Assembly (NCBI RefSeq): GCF_004801305.1
Contig: NZ_SSOD01000007.1
Span: forward strand, 1-64,000
From: Pseudothauera rhizosphaerae
Lineage (GTDB): Bacteria > Pseudomonadota > Gammaproteobacteria > Burkholderiales > Rhodocyclaceae
Direction of reading: 5' to 3'
DNA length: 64,000 nucleotides
Shown here piece by piece: positions 51,852 to 63,482 of this stretch; the stretch's first letter is position 1, and the number at the start of each line of letters is the position of its first letter. Under the pieces are notes generated by a model, which was given only the letters and a program-made list of their open reading frames with translations, made no database searches and was not told the origin of the DNA. Made by a program: the position numbers and the translations under genes.

Positions 51852-51895
51852 GGACGGTCTCCGGTTGTTTTTTCTTTCTTGGCTGTCTTCTCTTT

Positions 51896-52933
51896 CTATG
51901 ATACGAGGCACCAGGCGACCGCTTCGCCCGCGCGCAGCGGCACCAGCGGATCGGCCTCCAGGTAATCGTAGGACGCCGGCACGGTCCACGCCTCACGCCG
52001 CAGCGTGATGGTGTCCGGGTTCGGCGCCCGGCCGTAGAAGGCCGGGCCGTTCAGGCTGGCGAAGGCTTCGAGCTTGTCGAGCGCACCGGCCGCTTCGAAG
52101 GCCTCGGCATAGAGTTCGATGCCGGCGTGGGCGGTGTAGCAGCCGGCGCAGCCGCAGGCGGCCTCCTTGGTGCTCTTCGCATGGGGCGCCGAATCGGTGC
52201 CGAGGAAGAACTTGCGGCTGCCGGACGTGGCCGCCTCCACCAGCGCGAGGCGGTGGGTCTCGCGCTTGAGCACCGGCAGGCAGTAGTGGTGCGGCCGGAT
52301 GCCGCCGGCGAAGATGGCGTTGCGGTTGAGCAGCAGGTGGTGGGCGGTGACCGTGGCGCCGACGTTGTCGCCGGATTCGCGCACGAAGGCCGCCGCCTCC
52401 GCCGTGGTGATGTGCTCGAACACTACGCGCAGGCCCGGAAAGCGCCGCACCAGCGGGGCCAGCACGCGCTCGATGAAGACCTGCTCGCGGTCGAACACGT
52501 CCACCTCGGCGCCGGTGGCCTCGCCATGCACGCACAGGACGAGGCCCACCTTCTCCATGCGTTCGAGCACCGGGTGGATTTTCTCGATGGCGGTGACGCC
52601 CGCGTCGGAGTTGGTCGTGGCGCCGGCCGGATACAGCTTGGCGGCGACGATGGCGCCGCTCGCCTTCGCCCGGTCGATCTCGTCCGGCGGCAGGTTGTCG
52701 GTGAGATACAGGCTCATCAGCGGCTCGAAGCACACGCCCCGCGGCACGGCGGCGAGGATGCGATCGCGGTAGGCGAGCGCCTGCGTGGTGGTGGTGACCG
52801 GCGGGCGCAGGTTGGGCATGACCAGCGCCCGGCCGAAGCGGGCCGCGGTGTGCGGCACCACGGTGGCCAGCGCGGCGCCGTCGCGCACGTGCAGATGCCA
52901 GTCGTCGGGGCGGATGAGGGTCAGTGCGGTCAT
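51896..52933 (-). CDS. pyrC: Dihydroorotase (type I)
   Basis: 345 residues from ATG 52933; an in-frame ATG at 52948 would add MDATS. Third step of pyrimidine synthesis. Zinc ligands [10 protein letters not shown] at the N-terminus, the carboxylated Lys in [13 protein letters not shown], and His residues in LCVHGEAT and FEHITTA; catalytic Asp in [15 protein letters not shown]. Length and motifs fit the E. coli type. A perfect TATAAT at 53003-53008 (minus strand) sits immediately past the rsmI stop, giving pyrC its own promoter. Confidence 0.95.
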   Translation of the reverse strand: MTALTLIRPDDWHLHVRDGAALATVVPHTAARFGRALVMPNLRPPVTTTTQALAYRDRILAAVPRGVCFEPLMSLYLTDNLPPDEIDRAKASGAIVAAKLYPAGATTNSDAGVTAIEKIHPVLERMEKVGLVLCVHGEATGAEVDVFDREQVFIERVLAPLVRRFPGLRVVFEHITTAEAAAFVRESGDNVGATVTAHHLLLNRNAIFAGGIRPHHYCLPVLKRETHRLALVEAATSGSRKFFLGTDSAPHAKSTKEAACGCAGCYTAHAGIELYAEAFEAAGALDKLEAFASLNGPAFYGRAPNPDTITLRREAWTVPASYDYLEADPLVPLRAGEAVAWCLVS

Positions 52934-53002
52934 GCTCGTTGCATCCATGGTGCGGTGTGCCGGTCGATGTCGCCGGAGCCTGGGCAAGGCGCCGGCCCGC
53001 GC

Positions 53003-53008
53003 ATTATA
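53003..53008 (-). promoter_or_regulatory. -10 element of pyrC
   Basis: TATAAT on the minus strand, 55-60 bases before the first pyrC ATG and nine bases after the end of rsmI. The -35 position (CTCAAG) is a poor match. Confidence 0.6.
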
Positions 53009-53016
53009 GGCGCGCT

Positions 53017-53877
53017 TCAGGCGCCCTTGAGTTCCAGCGCACGGGCGTACAGCGCGTTCTTCGGCGCGCCGGTGATCTCGGCCGCGAGACGCACCGCCGC
53101 CTTGAGCGGCAGTTCCGCCAGCAGCAGGGCGAGCACGCGTTCGGCCTCGGCGCCCAGGCCGCTCGCCGGCGGTGCCCCCTCGACCACCAGCACGAACTCG
53201 CCGCGCAGGCGGTTCGGGTCCGCATCCAGCCAGCCCGGGGCCTCGCCCAGCGCCAGCACCACGCTCTGTTCGTGCAGCTTGGTCAGTTCGCGGGCGATCA
53301 GCACGCGGCGCTGCGGCCCGAACACCGCGGCCAGATCGACGACACATTCCGCGATGCGGTGCGGCGCCTCGTAGAAGATCAGCGCATCGGCGTCGTCGCG
53401 CAGGGCATCGAGCGCCGCACGACGCGCGGCCGACTTGGGCGGCAGGAAGCCGACGAAACGGAAGCCGTGCTCGCCGAAGCCGCTGATGGACAGCGCCGCC
53501 ACCGCGGCGCACGGCCCCGGCACCGCGATCACCGGGAAACCCGCCTCGCGCACCCGCGCCACCGCCCGAGCCCCCGGGTCGGACACCGCGGGCGTGCCCG
53601 CATCGCTGATCAGGGCCACCGAATCGCCTTCTTCCAGCAAGCGGATCACCTGCCCGGCGGCGGCCTGCTCGTTGTGCTCGTGCAGCGCCATGAGGCGCGT
53701 GCGGAGGCCGCAGGCATCGAGCAGGCGCTGGCTGTGGCGCGTGTCCTCGGCCGCGATGGCCGCCACCGCGCCCAGCACGGCCACGGCGCGGGGGCTGATG
53801 TCGTGCAGGTTCCCGAGCGGCGTGGCCACCACATACAATGACGGCGTACTGGACAGCGGCATGATCTCGCGGCTCAT
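53017..53877 (-). CDS. rsmI: 16S rRNA 2'-O-ribose C1402 methyltransferase RsmI
   Basis: 286 residues from ATG 53877, which has GAGGA upstream; ATG 53862 is the alternative. Tetrapyrrole methylase fold: [52 protein letters not shown] and [15 protein letters not shown], the normal RsmI pattern. It methylates the ribose of the same nucleotide as RsmH. Its start codon overlaps that of the divergent yraN, leaving no space between the two genes. Confidence 0.94.
   Translation of the reverse strand: MSREIMPLSSTPSLYVVATPLGNLHDISPRAVAVLGAVAAIAAEDTRHSQRLLDACGLRTRLMALHEHNEQAAAGQVIRLLEEGDSVALISDAGTPAVSDPGARAVARVREAGFPVIAVPGPCAAVAALSISGFGEHGFRFVGFLPPKSAARRAALDALRDDADALIFYEAPHRIAECVVDLAAVFGPQRRVLIARELTKLHEQSVVLALGEAPGWLDADPNRLRGEFVLVVEGAPPASGLGAEAERVLALLLAELPLKAAVRLAAEITGAPKNALYARALELKGA
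53811..53839 (+). promoter_or_regulatory. Candidate yraN promoter inside rsmI
   Basis: TACAAT (53834-53839) with TTCCCG 17 bases upstream (53811-53816), about 37 bases before the yraN ATG. Because yraN and rsmI start codons overlap, a promoter within rsmI is required if yraN is transcribed from nearby. Confidence 0.4.
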
Positions 53878-54289
53878 GAAACGTTTCCTCGCAGGCATTC
53901 GAAGACCGATTCTCGACGCCGCAGCGCCGGCCGCGCAAGCCCGCGGGCACGCGGCGGAAGAACTCGCGGCGCGTTTCCTGGCCGCCCACGGCATGCGCAT
54001 CCTCGCCCGCAACGTGCGCTGCCGCGGCGGCGAGATCGATCTCGTCGGCCTGGTGCGCGGCACCGTCGTCTTCGTCGAGGTCCGTCTGCGCAGCGGCAGC
54101 GCCTTCGGCGGACCCGCCGCCAGCATCACCGCCCACAAGCGCCGGCGCGTCGTGCTCGCCGCGCGCTGGTGGCTGGCCGGCGCGGGACGGGCGTACGCCG
54201 ACCACCCCTGCCGCTTCGACGCCGTGCTGCTGCGCGATCTGGACCCCGCCGGCGTGGAGTGGATCCACGCCGCCTTCGATGCGGAATGA
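53876..54289 (+). CDS. yraN: YraN family (UPF0102) protein
   Basis: 137 residues from ATG 53876; ATG 53861 is in frame five codons upstream. Endonuclease-like fold of UPF0102: [43 protein letters not shown] shows the conserved GGEIDL and FVEV catalytic-like core of PD-(D/E)xK proteins. The biochemical role is not settled. It starts the block yraN-diaA-dolP, the same order as E. coli yraN-yraO-yraP, with rsmI divergent. Confidence 0.88.
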   Translation: MKRFLAGIRRPILDAAAPAAQARGHAAEELAARFLAAHGMRILARNVRCRGGEIDLVGLVRGTVVFVEVRLRSGSAFGGPAASITAHKRRRVVLAARWWLAGAGRAYADHPCRFDAVLLRDLDPAGVEWIHAAFDAE

Positions 54290-54317
54290 AGGTCGCGCGC
54301 TTGGTAAATTCCTGTAA

Positions 54318-55675
<1,358 letters not shown>

Positions 55676-55694
55676 ACTCATCCGGGCAGTGGAC

Positions 55695-55723
55695 TTGGCG
55701 GACGTGCCGCACGCGGTTATACT
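55695..55723 (+). promoter_or_regulatory. Promoter of rpsU
   Basis: TTGGCG (55695-55700), 17 bases, TATACT (55718-55723). Both elements are good sigma-70 matches and spacing is ideal. The leader to rpsU is about 36 bases and carries AAGGAAG before the start codon. Confidence 0.75.
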
Positions 55724-55765
55724 TGCCGCCTTTTCTGCCCAACAGACATCTCAAGGAAGTACGCA

Positions 55766-55978
55766 ATGCCGGGTATTCGCGTCAAGGAAAACGAGCCGTT
55801 TGAAGTTGCGATCCGCCGTTTCAAGCGCACGATCGAGAAGACCGGTGTGCTGACCGAACTGCGTGCGCGCGAGTTCTACGAAAAGCCCACCGCCGAGCGC
55901 AAGCGCAAGCTGGCCGCCGCCGTCAAGCGCAACCACAAGCGCCTGCGCAGCCAGACCCTGCCGCCCAAGCTCTACTGA
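55766..55978 (+). CDS. rpsU: 30S ribosomal protein bS21
   Basis: 70 residues, exact family size, beginning [19 protein letters not shown] and with a very basic C-terminal half ([19 protein letters not shown]). bS21 helps translation initiation. It leads the rpsU-yqeY-dnaG-rpoD block, a variant of the macromolecular synthesis operon, from a strong promoter at 55695. A 14-bp hairpin after the stop may attenuate downstream expression relative to rpsU. Confidence 0.97.
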   Translation: MPGIRVKENEPFEVAIRRFKRTIEKTGVLTELRAREFYEKPTAERKRKLAAAVKRNHKRLRSQTLPPKLY

Positions 55979-56004
55979 TTTCGCCCCGGCATTGGCCGGA
56001 GACC

Positions 56005-56053
56005 GCCGCACCGGGCGCAGGTCCTCGACCGCGCCCGGTGCGGCTTTGCATTT
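56005..56053 (+). terminator. Hairpin after rpsU (terminator or attenuator)
   Basis: Perfect 14-bp stem (56005-56018 with 56031-56044) followed by TTTGCATTT. Placed between rpsU and yqeY it likely gives partial termination so that rpsU is made in excess of dnaG and rpoD. Confidence 0.7.
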
Positions 56054-56069
56054 CTGCACGGAGTTCATC

Positions 56070-56516
56070 ATGTCCCTCAAGGCCCGTATCCAGGAAGACA
56101 TGAAGGCTGCGCTGCGCGCCAAGGAAGCGGCGCGCCTGTCGGCCATCCGCCTGCTGCTGGCCGCGGTGAAGCAGCGCGAGGTGGACGAGCGCATCGAACT
56201 CGACGACGGCGCGATCCTGGCCGTGGTCGAGAAGCTGGTCAAGCAGCGCCGCGATTCCGCCGCCCAGTACGACGCGGGCGGCCGCCCCGAACTGGCCGCC
56301 GCCGAGCGCTTCGAGATCGAGGTGCTGTCCGCCTACCTGCCGGCGCAACTGGGCGAGGCGGAAGTGGACGCCGAGATCGCCGCGGCCATCGCCGCCGTGG
56401 GCGCCGGTTCGCCGGCCGACATGGGCAAGGTCATGGGCCAGCTCAAGGGCCGGCTCGCCGGCCGTGCCGACATGGCCGAGGTATCGCGCAAGCTGCGCAC
56501 CGCGCTGTCGGCCTGA
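56070..56516 (+). CDS. YqeY/GatB-like protein
   Basis: 148 residues from ATG 56070 with GGAG upstream. N-terminal helical domain with MKAALRAKEAARLSAIRLLLAAVKQREVDER and KLVKQRRDSAAQYDAGGRPELAAAE, C-terminal GatB/YqeY tail domain (LPAQLGEAEVDAEIAAAIAAVGA, GKVMGQLKGRLAGRADMAEVSRKL). The family resembles the tRNA-binding tail of amidotransferase subunit GatB; its role is unknown. Location between rpsU and dnaG is common in proteobacteria. Confidence 0.9.
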   Translation: MSLKARIQEDMKAALRAKEAARLSAIRLLLAAVKQREVDERIELDDGAILAVVEKLVKQRRDSAAQYDAGGRPELAAAERFEIEVLSAYLPAQLGEAEVDAEIAAAIAAVGAGSPADMGKVMGQLKGRLAGRADMAEVSRKLRTALSA

Positions 56517-56538
56517 ACGGCCGCGGGCAAGGCCGGCG

Positions 56539-58338
56539 ATGATCCCCCAGTCCTTCATCCAGGACCTGCTGGCCCGCGTCGACATCGTCGACGTCATCGA
56601 GCGCTACCTGCCGCTGAAGAAGGGCGGCGCCAACTACTTCGCCTGCTGCCCCTTCCACGGCGAGAAATCGCCCTCCTTCTCGGTCAGCCCGAGCAAGCAG
56701 TTCTACCACTGCTTCGGCTGCGGCGCGCACGGCAGCGCGCTGGGCTTCCTGATGGAATACAGCGGGCTCAGCTTCGTCGAAGCGGTCAAGGAGCTGGCCG
56801 GCCAGGTCGGCATGCAGGTGCCCGACGACGGCAAATTCACCCCGCGCGCGCCGGACGACACCCTCGACCGCCTGGTGGAGGCCATGACGCGCACCGCCCA
56901 GTTCTACCGCGAACAGCTCAAGCACAGCCCGGCAGCCATCGACTACCTCAAGCGCCGCGGCCTGTCCGGCGAGATCGCCGCCCGCTTCGGCATCGGCTAC
57001 GCGCCGCGGCAGGCGCTCGACAAACTCTTCCCGGACTATCGCGCCAAGGTGCTGCTCGACGCCGGGCTGGTCATCGACAACGACGAGGGCCGGCGCTACG
57101 ACCGCTTCCGCGACCGCATCATGTTCCCCATCCTGGACCGCCGCGGGCGCGTCATCGCCTTCGGCGGCCGGGTGCTGGACAAAGGCGAGCCGAAATACCT
57201 CAACTCGCCGGAAACGCCGCTGTTCGAGAAGGGGCGCGAACTCTACGGCCTGTTCCAGGCGCAGAAGGCGATCCGCGACGCGGGCTTCGCGCTGGTGGTG
57301 GAAGGCTACATGGACGTGGTCGCACTGGCCCAGTTCGGCATCGACAACGCCGTGGCCGCGCTCGGCACCGCCACCACGCCGCATCACATCAACACCCTGC
57401 TGCGCCAGACCGACCGCGTCGTGTTCTGCTTCGACGGCGACGCCGCGGGGCGCAAGGCCGCCTGGCGCGCGCTGGAGAACGCCCTGGAGGCGCTGCGGGA
57501 CGACGCCACCCTCGCTTTCCTGTTCCTGCCCGAGGAGCACGACCCGGATTCCTTCGTGCGCGCCGAAGGCGCCGACGCCTTCCGCCAGGCCACGCGCGGC
57601 GCCACGCCGCTGGCCGCCTTCCTGGTGCAGACGCTGCGCGAACAGTGCGACATGGACAGCGCCGAAGGGCGCGCCCGCTTCGTGCATGAAGCACGCCCGC
57701 TGGTGACCCGCATCGCCGCGCCCCTGCTGCGCCTGCAACTGGTCAAGACCGTCGCCGAGGAAAGCGCGCTGACCCAGCAGGAAGTGGAGCAGGTATTCGG
57801 CCTCGGCAGCCCGAAGGGCGCGCCCGTGCGGCAAGCCCAGCGCTCCGGCGAAATGCCGGCCGCGGCACGCCGCCTCCCGCGCCCCGGCAACGGCCGGCGC
57901 AAGCCGCCGTCCAAGGCGGATACCCTGCTGCGCCTGGTGCTGCACCACCCCCACTGGGCCGCCCGCCTGCCGGTGGACCTGGTGCCGGGCGAAAGCGCCG
58001 AGGCTCGCGCGCTGGTGGCGATCATCGACGCCATCAGCGTGGGCGACCTGGCACCCGCCGGCGGCCTTGGCGCCCTGGTGGAACGCTTTCGCGACACCGA
58101 ACACGGCGACACCCTGGCCCGTGCGGCGGCCGCGCTGCTGGAAACCGAGTTCGACGAGGACAACGTCGAAGCCGTGTTCGAGGATGCCCTGCGCTCCCTG
58201 CAGGCCGATGCGGTGGCCGCCGAAATCGCCCGCCTCACGGCGCTCGCCGGCGAAGGCGGCCTCGACGCGGCCGGGCGCCACCGCCTGGCGGAACTGCTGC
58301 TGGAGAAGCGGAACCTGACCGGCGCCGGCAAAGTCTGA
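56539..58338 (+). CDS. dnaG: DNA primase
   Basis: 599 residues from ATG 56539. N-terminal zinc-binding domain with Cys37, His40, Cys58 and Cys61 (CPFH ... CFGC), TOPRIM core with VVEGYMDVVALAQFGIDNAVAALG and FCFDGDAAGRKAAWRALE, and a C-terminal region (about 440-599) that should bind the DnaB helicase. It makes RNA primers at the replication fork. Sits 22 bases after yqeY. Confidence 0.96.
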   Translation: MIPQSFIQDLLARVDIVDVIERYLPLKKGGANYFACCPFHGEKSPSFSVSPSKQFYHCFGCGAHGSALGFLMEYSGLSFVEAVKELAGQVGMQVPDDGKFTPRAPDDTLDRLVEAMTRTAQFYREQLKHSPAAIDYLKRRGLSGEIAARFGIGYAPRQALDKLFPDYRAKVLLDAGLVIDNDEGRRYDRFRDRIMFPILDRRGRVIAFGGRVLDKGEPKYLNSPETPLFEKGRELYGLFQAQKAIRDAGFALVVEGYMDVVALAQFGIDNAVAALGTATTPHHINTLLRQTDRVVFCFDGDAAGRKAAWRALENALEALRDDATLAFLFLPEEHDPDSFVRAEGADAFRQATRGATPLAAFLVQTLREQCDMDSAEGRARFVHEARPLVTRIAAPLLRLQLVKTVAEESALTQQEVEQVFGLGSPKGAPVRQAQRSGEMPAAARRLPRPGNGRRKPPSKADTLLRLVLHHPHWAARLPVDLVPGESAEARALVAIIDAISVGDLAPAGGLGALVERFRDTEHGDTLARAAAALLETEFDEDNVEAVFEDALRSLQADAVAAEIARLTALAGEGGLDAAGRHRLAELLLEKRNLTGAGKV

Positions 58339-58347
58339 GTTTTTCAG

Positions 58348-58353
58348 TATAAT
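58348..58353 (+). promoter_or_regulatory. -10 element of an internal rpoD promoter
   Basis: TATAAT nine bases after the dnaG stop and 43 bases before the rpoD start, in an AT-rich pocket. No convincing -35. An internal promoter would let rpoD be made independently of rpsU and dnaG. Confidence 0.55.
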
Positions 58354-58395
58354 TCTCTGTTTTCCCGATTATTCGGCCCCATTCCGAGGAGCACC

Positions 58396-60378
<1,983 letters not shown>

Positions 60379-60416
60379 GCCGCTTTCCCGCGCCCGCCTC
60401 CCCGGCGGGCGCGGCC

Positions 60417-60493
60417 GGGCCTTTAGCTCAATCGGTTAGAGCAGAGGACTCATAATCCTTTGGTTGCGGGTTCGAGTCCCGCAGGGCCCACCA
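60417..60493 (+). tRNA. tRNA with CAU anticodon, probably tRNA-Ile2
   Basis: 77 bases with encoded CCA. Acceptor stem GGGCCTT / AGGGCCC (one T-G pair), D arm GCTC-GAGC, anticodon arm GAGGA-CTCATAA-TCCTT, T arm GCGGG-TTCGAGT-CCCGC. The anticodon is CAU. C4-G69 and C5-G68, which TilS uses in E. coli to pick tRNA-Ile2 from elongator tRNA-Met, are both present, so reading AUA as Ile after lysidine modification is favoured. It lies 38 bases after rpoD. Confidence 0.93.
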
Positions 60494-60508
60494 CCGCGAC
60501 AGCCACGA

Positions 60509-60539
60509 GAGCCCGGGAGGAATCCCGGGCTCTTTTTTT
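60509..60539 (+). terminator. Rho-independent terminator after the tRNA
   Basis: 10-bp perfect stem (60509-60518 with 60523-60532), loop GGAA, then seven T (60533-60539). The clearest terminator in the window; it ends the rpoD-tRNA transcript ahead of a convergent gene. Confidence 0.95.
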
Positions 60540-60562
60540 GCCCGGGTGCGTTCCGGCCGGCC

Positions 60563-61912
60563 TCAATCCGATGCCAGGCGCAAGTGGTCGTGCACGTCCC
60601 CCACGTCGGGATTGCCCGGCAGCACCTTGCCGTTCACCTCCAGCACCGGCAACTGGATGCGGGCGTTGCCGCCGATGATGGACTGCAGGCGTTCGGCGGC
60701 CTGCCGGTCGCTGTCGACGTGGTAGACCGTGGCATACAAGCCGTTGTCCTCCAGCCAGGCCTGCATCGCGTCACAATCCGTGCAACCGGCAATGACATAG
60801 ATGTCGATCCGGTTGTTGCGGGCATACTGGACCGACTCGTCCATGTAGGCTTCCTCGTCCGCGTCGCCGGCAAAGCCCGGCGCCCCCGGCCCGACGCCCA
60901 TCGCCTGGGCAAAGCTCATCATCCTTTCGGGGCTCTCCGTGACGGCGCCGTACGTCACTGCCGACACGACGACCATGGCCGCCAGCGAGAGCAACGCGCG
61001 CCCGGCACCGGCCTCCGCAATCGCCGGGCCATACTCGTTGTCTTCCTCTTCCCCGCCGATGAACAGCAGCGCCAGCATCATCAGGGCGCCGATCAAGGGA
61101 ACGATGGCAACCAGCGCCAGCCAGCCGGTGCGGCCGGTGTCGTGCAGGCGCAAGGCGACGCAACGCAGCGCATAGATGAAAGACAGCAGCATGCCGAGCC
61201 CTGCCAGGCCGTTCACGCCGGTCACCACCGCCAGCCAGATCAGCGCGAACGCGATCACGGAACTGAGCAGGGAAGCGGAAAAGTAGTCGAGACGGCCGAA
61301 GCGCCCGGCAAAGCTGAAGCTGAGCAGGGCCGCCCCACCGCCGCCGCCACCCGTCCGCGGCGCTGTACCCGATCCGGCCCGGCGGGCCGCCAGTTCGGCG
61401 GCGCGGGCCTCGCGCTCTTCCCGTTGCAGGGCTTCCTGGCTGGCCAGGTAGCGTGGCATGTCCAGGCCGCATGCCCGGCACAGGGTGCGCTTCGGCTGGG
61501 CTTCTCCGCATTTCGGGCAGACCACTTCGTCCACCGGGAGCGCGTCCGCGGCGATACCGCCGGCCGCCGCCCCGTGGCCGGCCGGGGCCGGGCCGGCAAG
61601 GGCGAACAGTTCGTCGCTGGCCGGAGAGGATGGACTCTCGGCCTTCGGCGTCAGCTCCGCCGGCGCCTCGTTGCGACTTTCGGCCAGCAATTCGGCCCGT
61701 GCTTCGAGACCGAGGCCACGCAGGCGGGCGAGCAATCTCTCCGCGCCTTCGGCGGAGGTACTGCGCGAAACGACTTGCGGCTTGCCGGAGAGCATGCGCT
61801 CGACCTGGTCGTCCCGCAGCCGGAACGCCTGTGCGACTTCGGCCTTGATGCCGGACAGCGGGGCTCCGTTCAGCGTCCGCCCCGAAATGATCACTTGGTA
61901 TTTTCCCGACAT
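60563..61912 (-). CDS. Zinc ribbon, DUF805 and glutaredoxin-like fusion protein
   Basis: 449 residues. Segments in order: an N-terminal soluble region 1-90 of unknown fold (SGIKAEVAQAFRLRDDQVERML); a zinc ribbon with Cys132, Cys135, Cys145 and Cys148 (CPKCGEAQ ... CRACG); a charged helix; a DUF805-type membrane domain at about 196-288 (FAGRFGRLDYFSASLL, LRLHDTGRTGW); a further membrane helix at about 304-322; and a C-terminal glutaredoxin/thioredoxin-like domain at about 368-449 with CTDC (377-380) and a cis-Pro-like LPVLEVNGK. The location of the CXXC domain relative to the membrane depends on helix count. It may reduce or sense disulfides. Convergent with the tRNA and divergent from the rhomboid gene. 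Confidence 0.8.
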   Translation of the reverse strand: MSGKYQVIISGRTLNGAPLSGIKAEVAQAFRLRDDQVERMLSGKPQVVSRSTSAEGAERLLARLRGLGLEARAELLAESRNEAPAELTPKAESPSSPASDELFALAGPAPAGHGAAAGGIAADALPVDEVVCPKCGEAQPKRTLCRACGLDMPRYLASQEALQREEREARAAELAARRAGSGTAPRTGGGGGGAALLSFSFAGRFGRLDYFSASLLSSVIAFALIWLAVVTGVNGLAGLGMLLSFIYALRCVALRLHDTGRTGWLALVAIVPLIGALMMLALLFIGGEEEDNEYGPAIAEAGAGRALLSLAAMVVVSAVTYGAVTESPERMMSFAQAMGVGPGAPGFAGDADEEAYMDESVQYARNNRIDIYVIAGCTDCDAMQAWLEDNGLYATVYHVDSDRQAAERLQSIIGGNARIQLPVLEVNGKVLPGNPDVGDVHDHLRLASD

Positions 61913-61993
61913 GGCGTTCTTTTCGATGACCCGATCAGCCCGTCATTCTGCCCACAACGCCGCTTCGTCGCTACCTCTTTGGCATTAGATCGT

Positions 61994-61999
61994 TATAAT
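61994..61999 (+). promoter_or_regulatory. -10 element of the rhomboid gene
   Basis: TATAAT 32 bases before ATG 62031 in the 118-base gap between divergent genes. No good -35. The other gene's promoter was not identified. Confidence 0.55.
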
Positions 62000-62030
62000 T
62001 TCACGCTCGCTTCCCACCCTCGGACACCGC

Positions 62031-63482
62031 ATGCTGATACTCCCGCTTCCGGCCCGTCCCGACTGGTCCCGGCCGCCGCTGGCGACGCTGGCCATCATGG
62101 CGCTGTGCCTGATCGCTTTCCTGATCCAGGGCGGGGACTACCAGCGTATGGCGGACGCCTCGCGCTTCTACCAGCAATCGGGCATCGGCAGGATGGAGAT
62201 GGCGGCCTATCTCGCCGATCTCGAGCGGGCCGGCGAGAAGGAGAAACTCGCCGCCCTGCGCCGCAGTACCGCACGGAACAGCGGCGTCGAGGCCTTCCAG
62301 GCGATGGAGCGGGACAACGATTTCATCGACCGCCTGCGCCGCGACCAGGTGATCACCCCCGAGCATCCGGACCATGCGGCGTGGCGCAGCAAGCGCGACC
62401 GGTACGAAGCACTGCGCGAACGGGTCGTCACCGAGCACTACAGCCTCTCCAGCCGCGACCCGCGCCCGGTCACCCTGCTCACCCACATGTTCCTGCACGG
62501 CGGCCTCATGCACCTGGCCGGCAACATGGCCGTGCTCTTCGTCGTCGGCTACACCGTCGAGGCGGCCCTCGGCCCCCTGGGCTTTCTCGCCCTCTACCTC
62601 CTCGGCGGCCTCGGCGCCTCCGTGCCGGACGTGCTGATGCCGGCCAGCGAACTGCAGTTGTCCCTGGGCGCTTCCGGCGCGATTTCAGCGGTCATGGCGG
62701 CCTACCTGGTACTGTTCGGCCTGCGCCGCATCACCTTCTTCTACTGGCTGGTCTTCGTTCTCGGGACGGTGCGCTGGCCGGCCGTGGCCATCCTGCCCCT
62801 GTGGCTGGCCAACGAACTGCTGCAGAACTTCGTGTTCGACACCGAAGGCCGCACCAACTACATGGCGCACTTCGGCGGGCTGGTCAGCGGCGCGCTGCTC
62901 GTCGGCCTCTACCGCTGGCGCCGCCACGGACGCAGCGCCGACATCGTCCATCGCCAGGACGACGAAGAGGCTGTTGCGGCCCTGCTGGCCCAGGCCGCCC
63001 GCCAGGTCGCCGAGCTGAATTTCGGCCCTGCCGCGCTGACCTACCGCAAGCTGCTCGACGAACATCCCGGCACGGACGCGCAATCCATCGTCGAATATCG
63101 CCGCATCGCCGGCCTGGCCCGCCAGCCTGAACTGCTTGCCGACGCCAACCGCCGCGTGCTGCAGGCGGCCGCGGAACGCGGACGATCCGCCAGCCCCGCC
63201 CTGCTGGCGGAAGTGGTGCAGGAACTGCCGGCCGCCTTGCCGAAACTCGCGGCCGTCCAATGGGAAACCCTGCTCGCCCGCCTGATCGACGACGGCCGGC
63301 TCGATGGCGCCGAACGACTGCTGCTGCGCCTCTTCCCCATCCGGGAATTTCGCCCGATCGCGGTGCGCCAGGCCGCTCGCCTGGCAGACGCCTTCATCGC
63401 CCGCGGCGAGGCCGGACGCGCGGCGCCCATCCAGCGCCTCGCGAACAGCGTCGCGGCGCAGGCGGCCGCCGCTTCCCGCTAG
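62031..63482 (+). CDS. Rhomboid-family intramembrane serine protease with C-terminal soluble domain
   Basis: 483 residues. First membrane helix about 16-32, then a soluble insert of about 110 residues (35-145) rich in charged helices, then the rhomboid core: HMFLHGGLMHLAGNMAVLF (152-170), catalytic Ser215 in LGASGA, and His280 in YMAHFGGLVSGALL. Beyond residue 295 lies a cytoplasmic helical region (about 305-483) resembling tetratricopeptide-like repeats. It should cleave membrane proteins within the bilayer. The long insert before the core and the extra C-terminal domain are unusual. It ends in CTAG shared with the convergent gene. Confidence 0.85.
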   Translation: MLILPLPARPDWSRPPLATLAIMALCLIAFLIQGGDYQRMADASRFYQQSGIGRMEMAAYLADLERAGEKEKLAALRRSTARNSGVEAFQAMERDNDFIDRLRRDQVITPEHPDHAAWRSKRDRYEALRERVVTEHYSLSSRDPRPVTLLTHMFLHGGLMHLAGNMAVLFVVGYTVEAALGPLGFLALYLLGGLGASVPDVLMPASELQLSLGASGAISAVMAAYLVLFGLRRITFFYWLVFVLGTVRWPAVAILPLWLANELLQNFVFDTEGRTNYMAHFGGLVSGALLVGLYRWRRHGRSADIVHRQDDEEAVAALLAQAARQVAELNFGPAALTYRKLLDEHPGTDAQSIVEYRRIAGLARQPELLADANRRVLQAAAERGRSASPALLAEVVQELPAALPKLAAVQWETLLARLIDDGRLDGAERLLLRLFPIREFRPIAVRQAARLADAFIARGEAGRAAPIQRLANSVAAQAAAASR

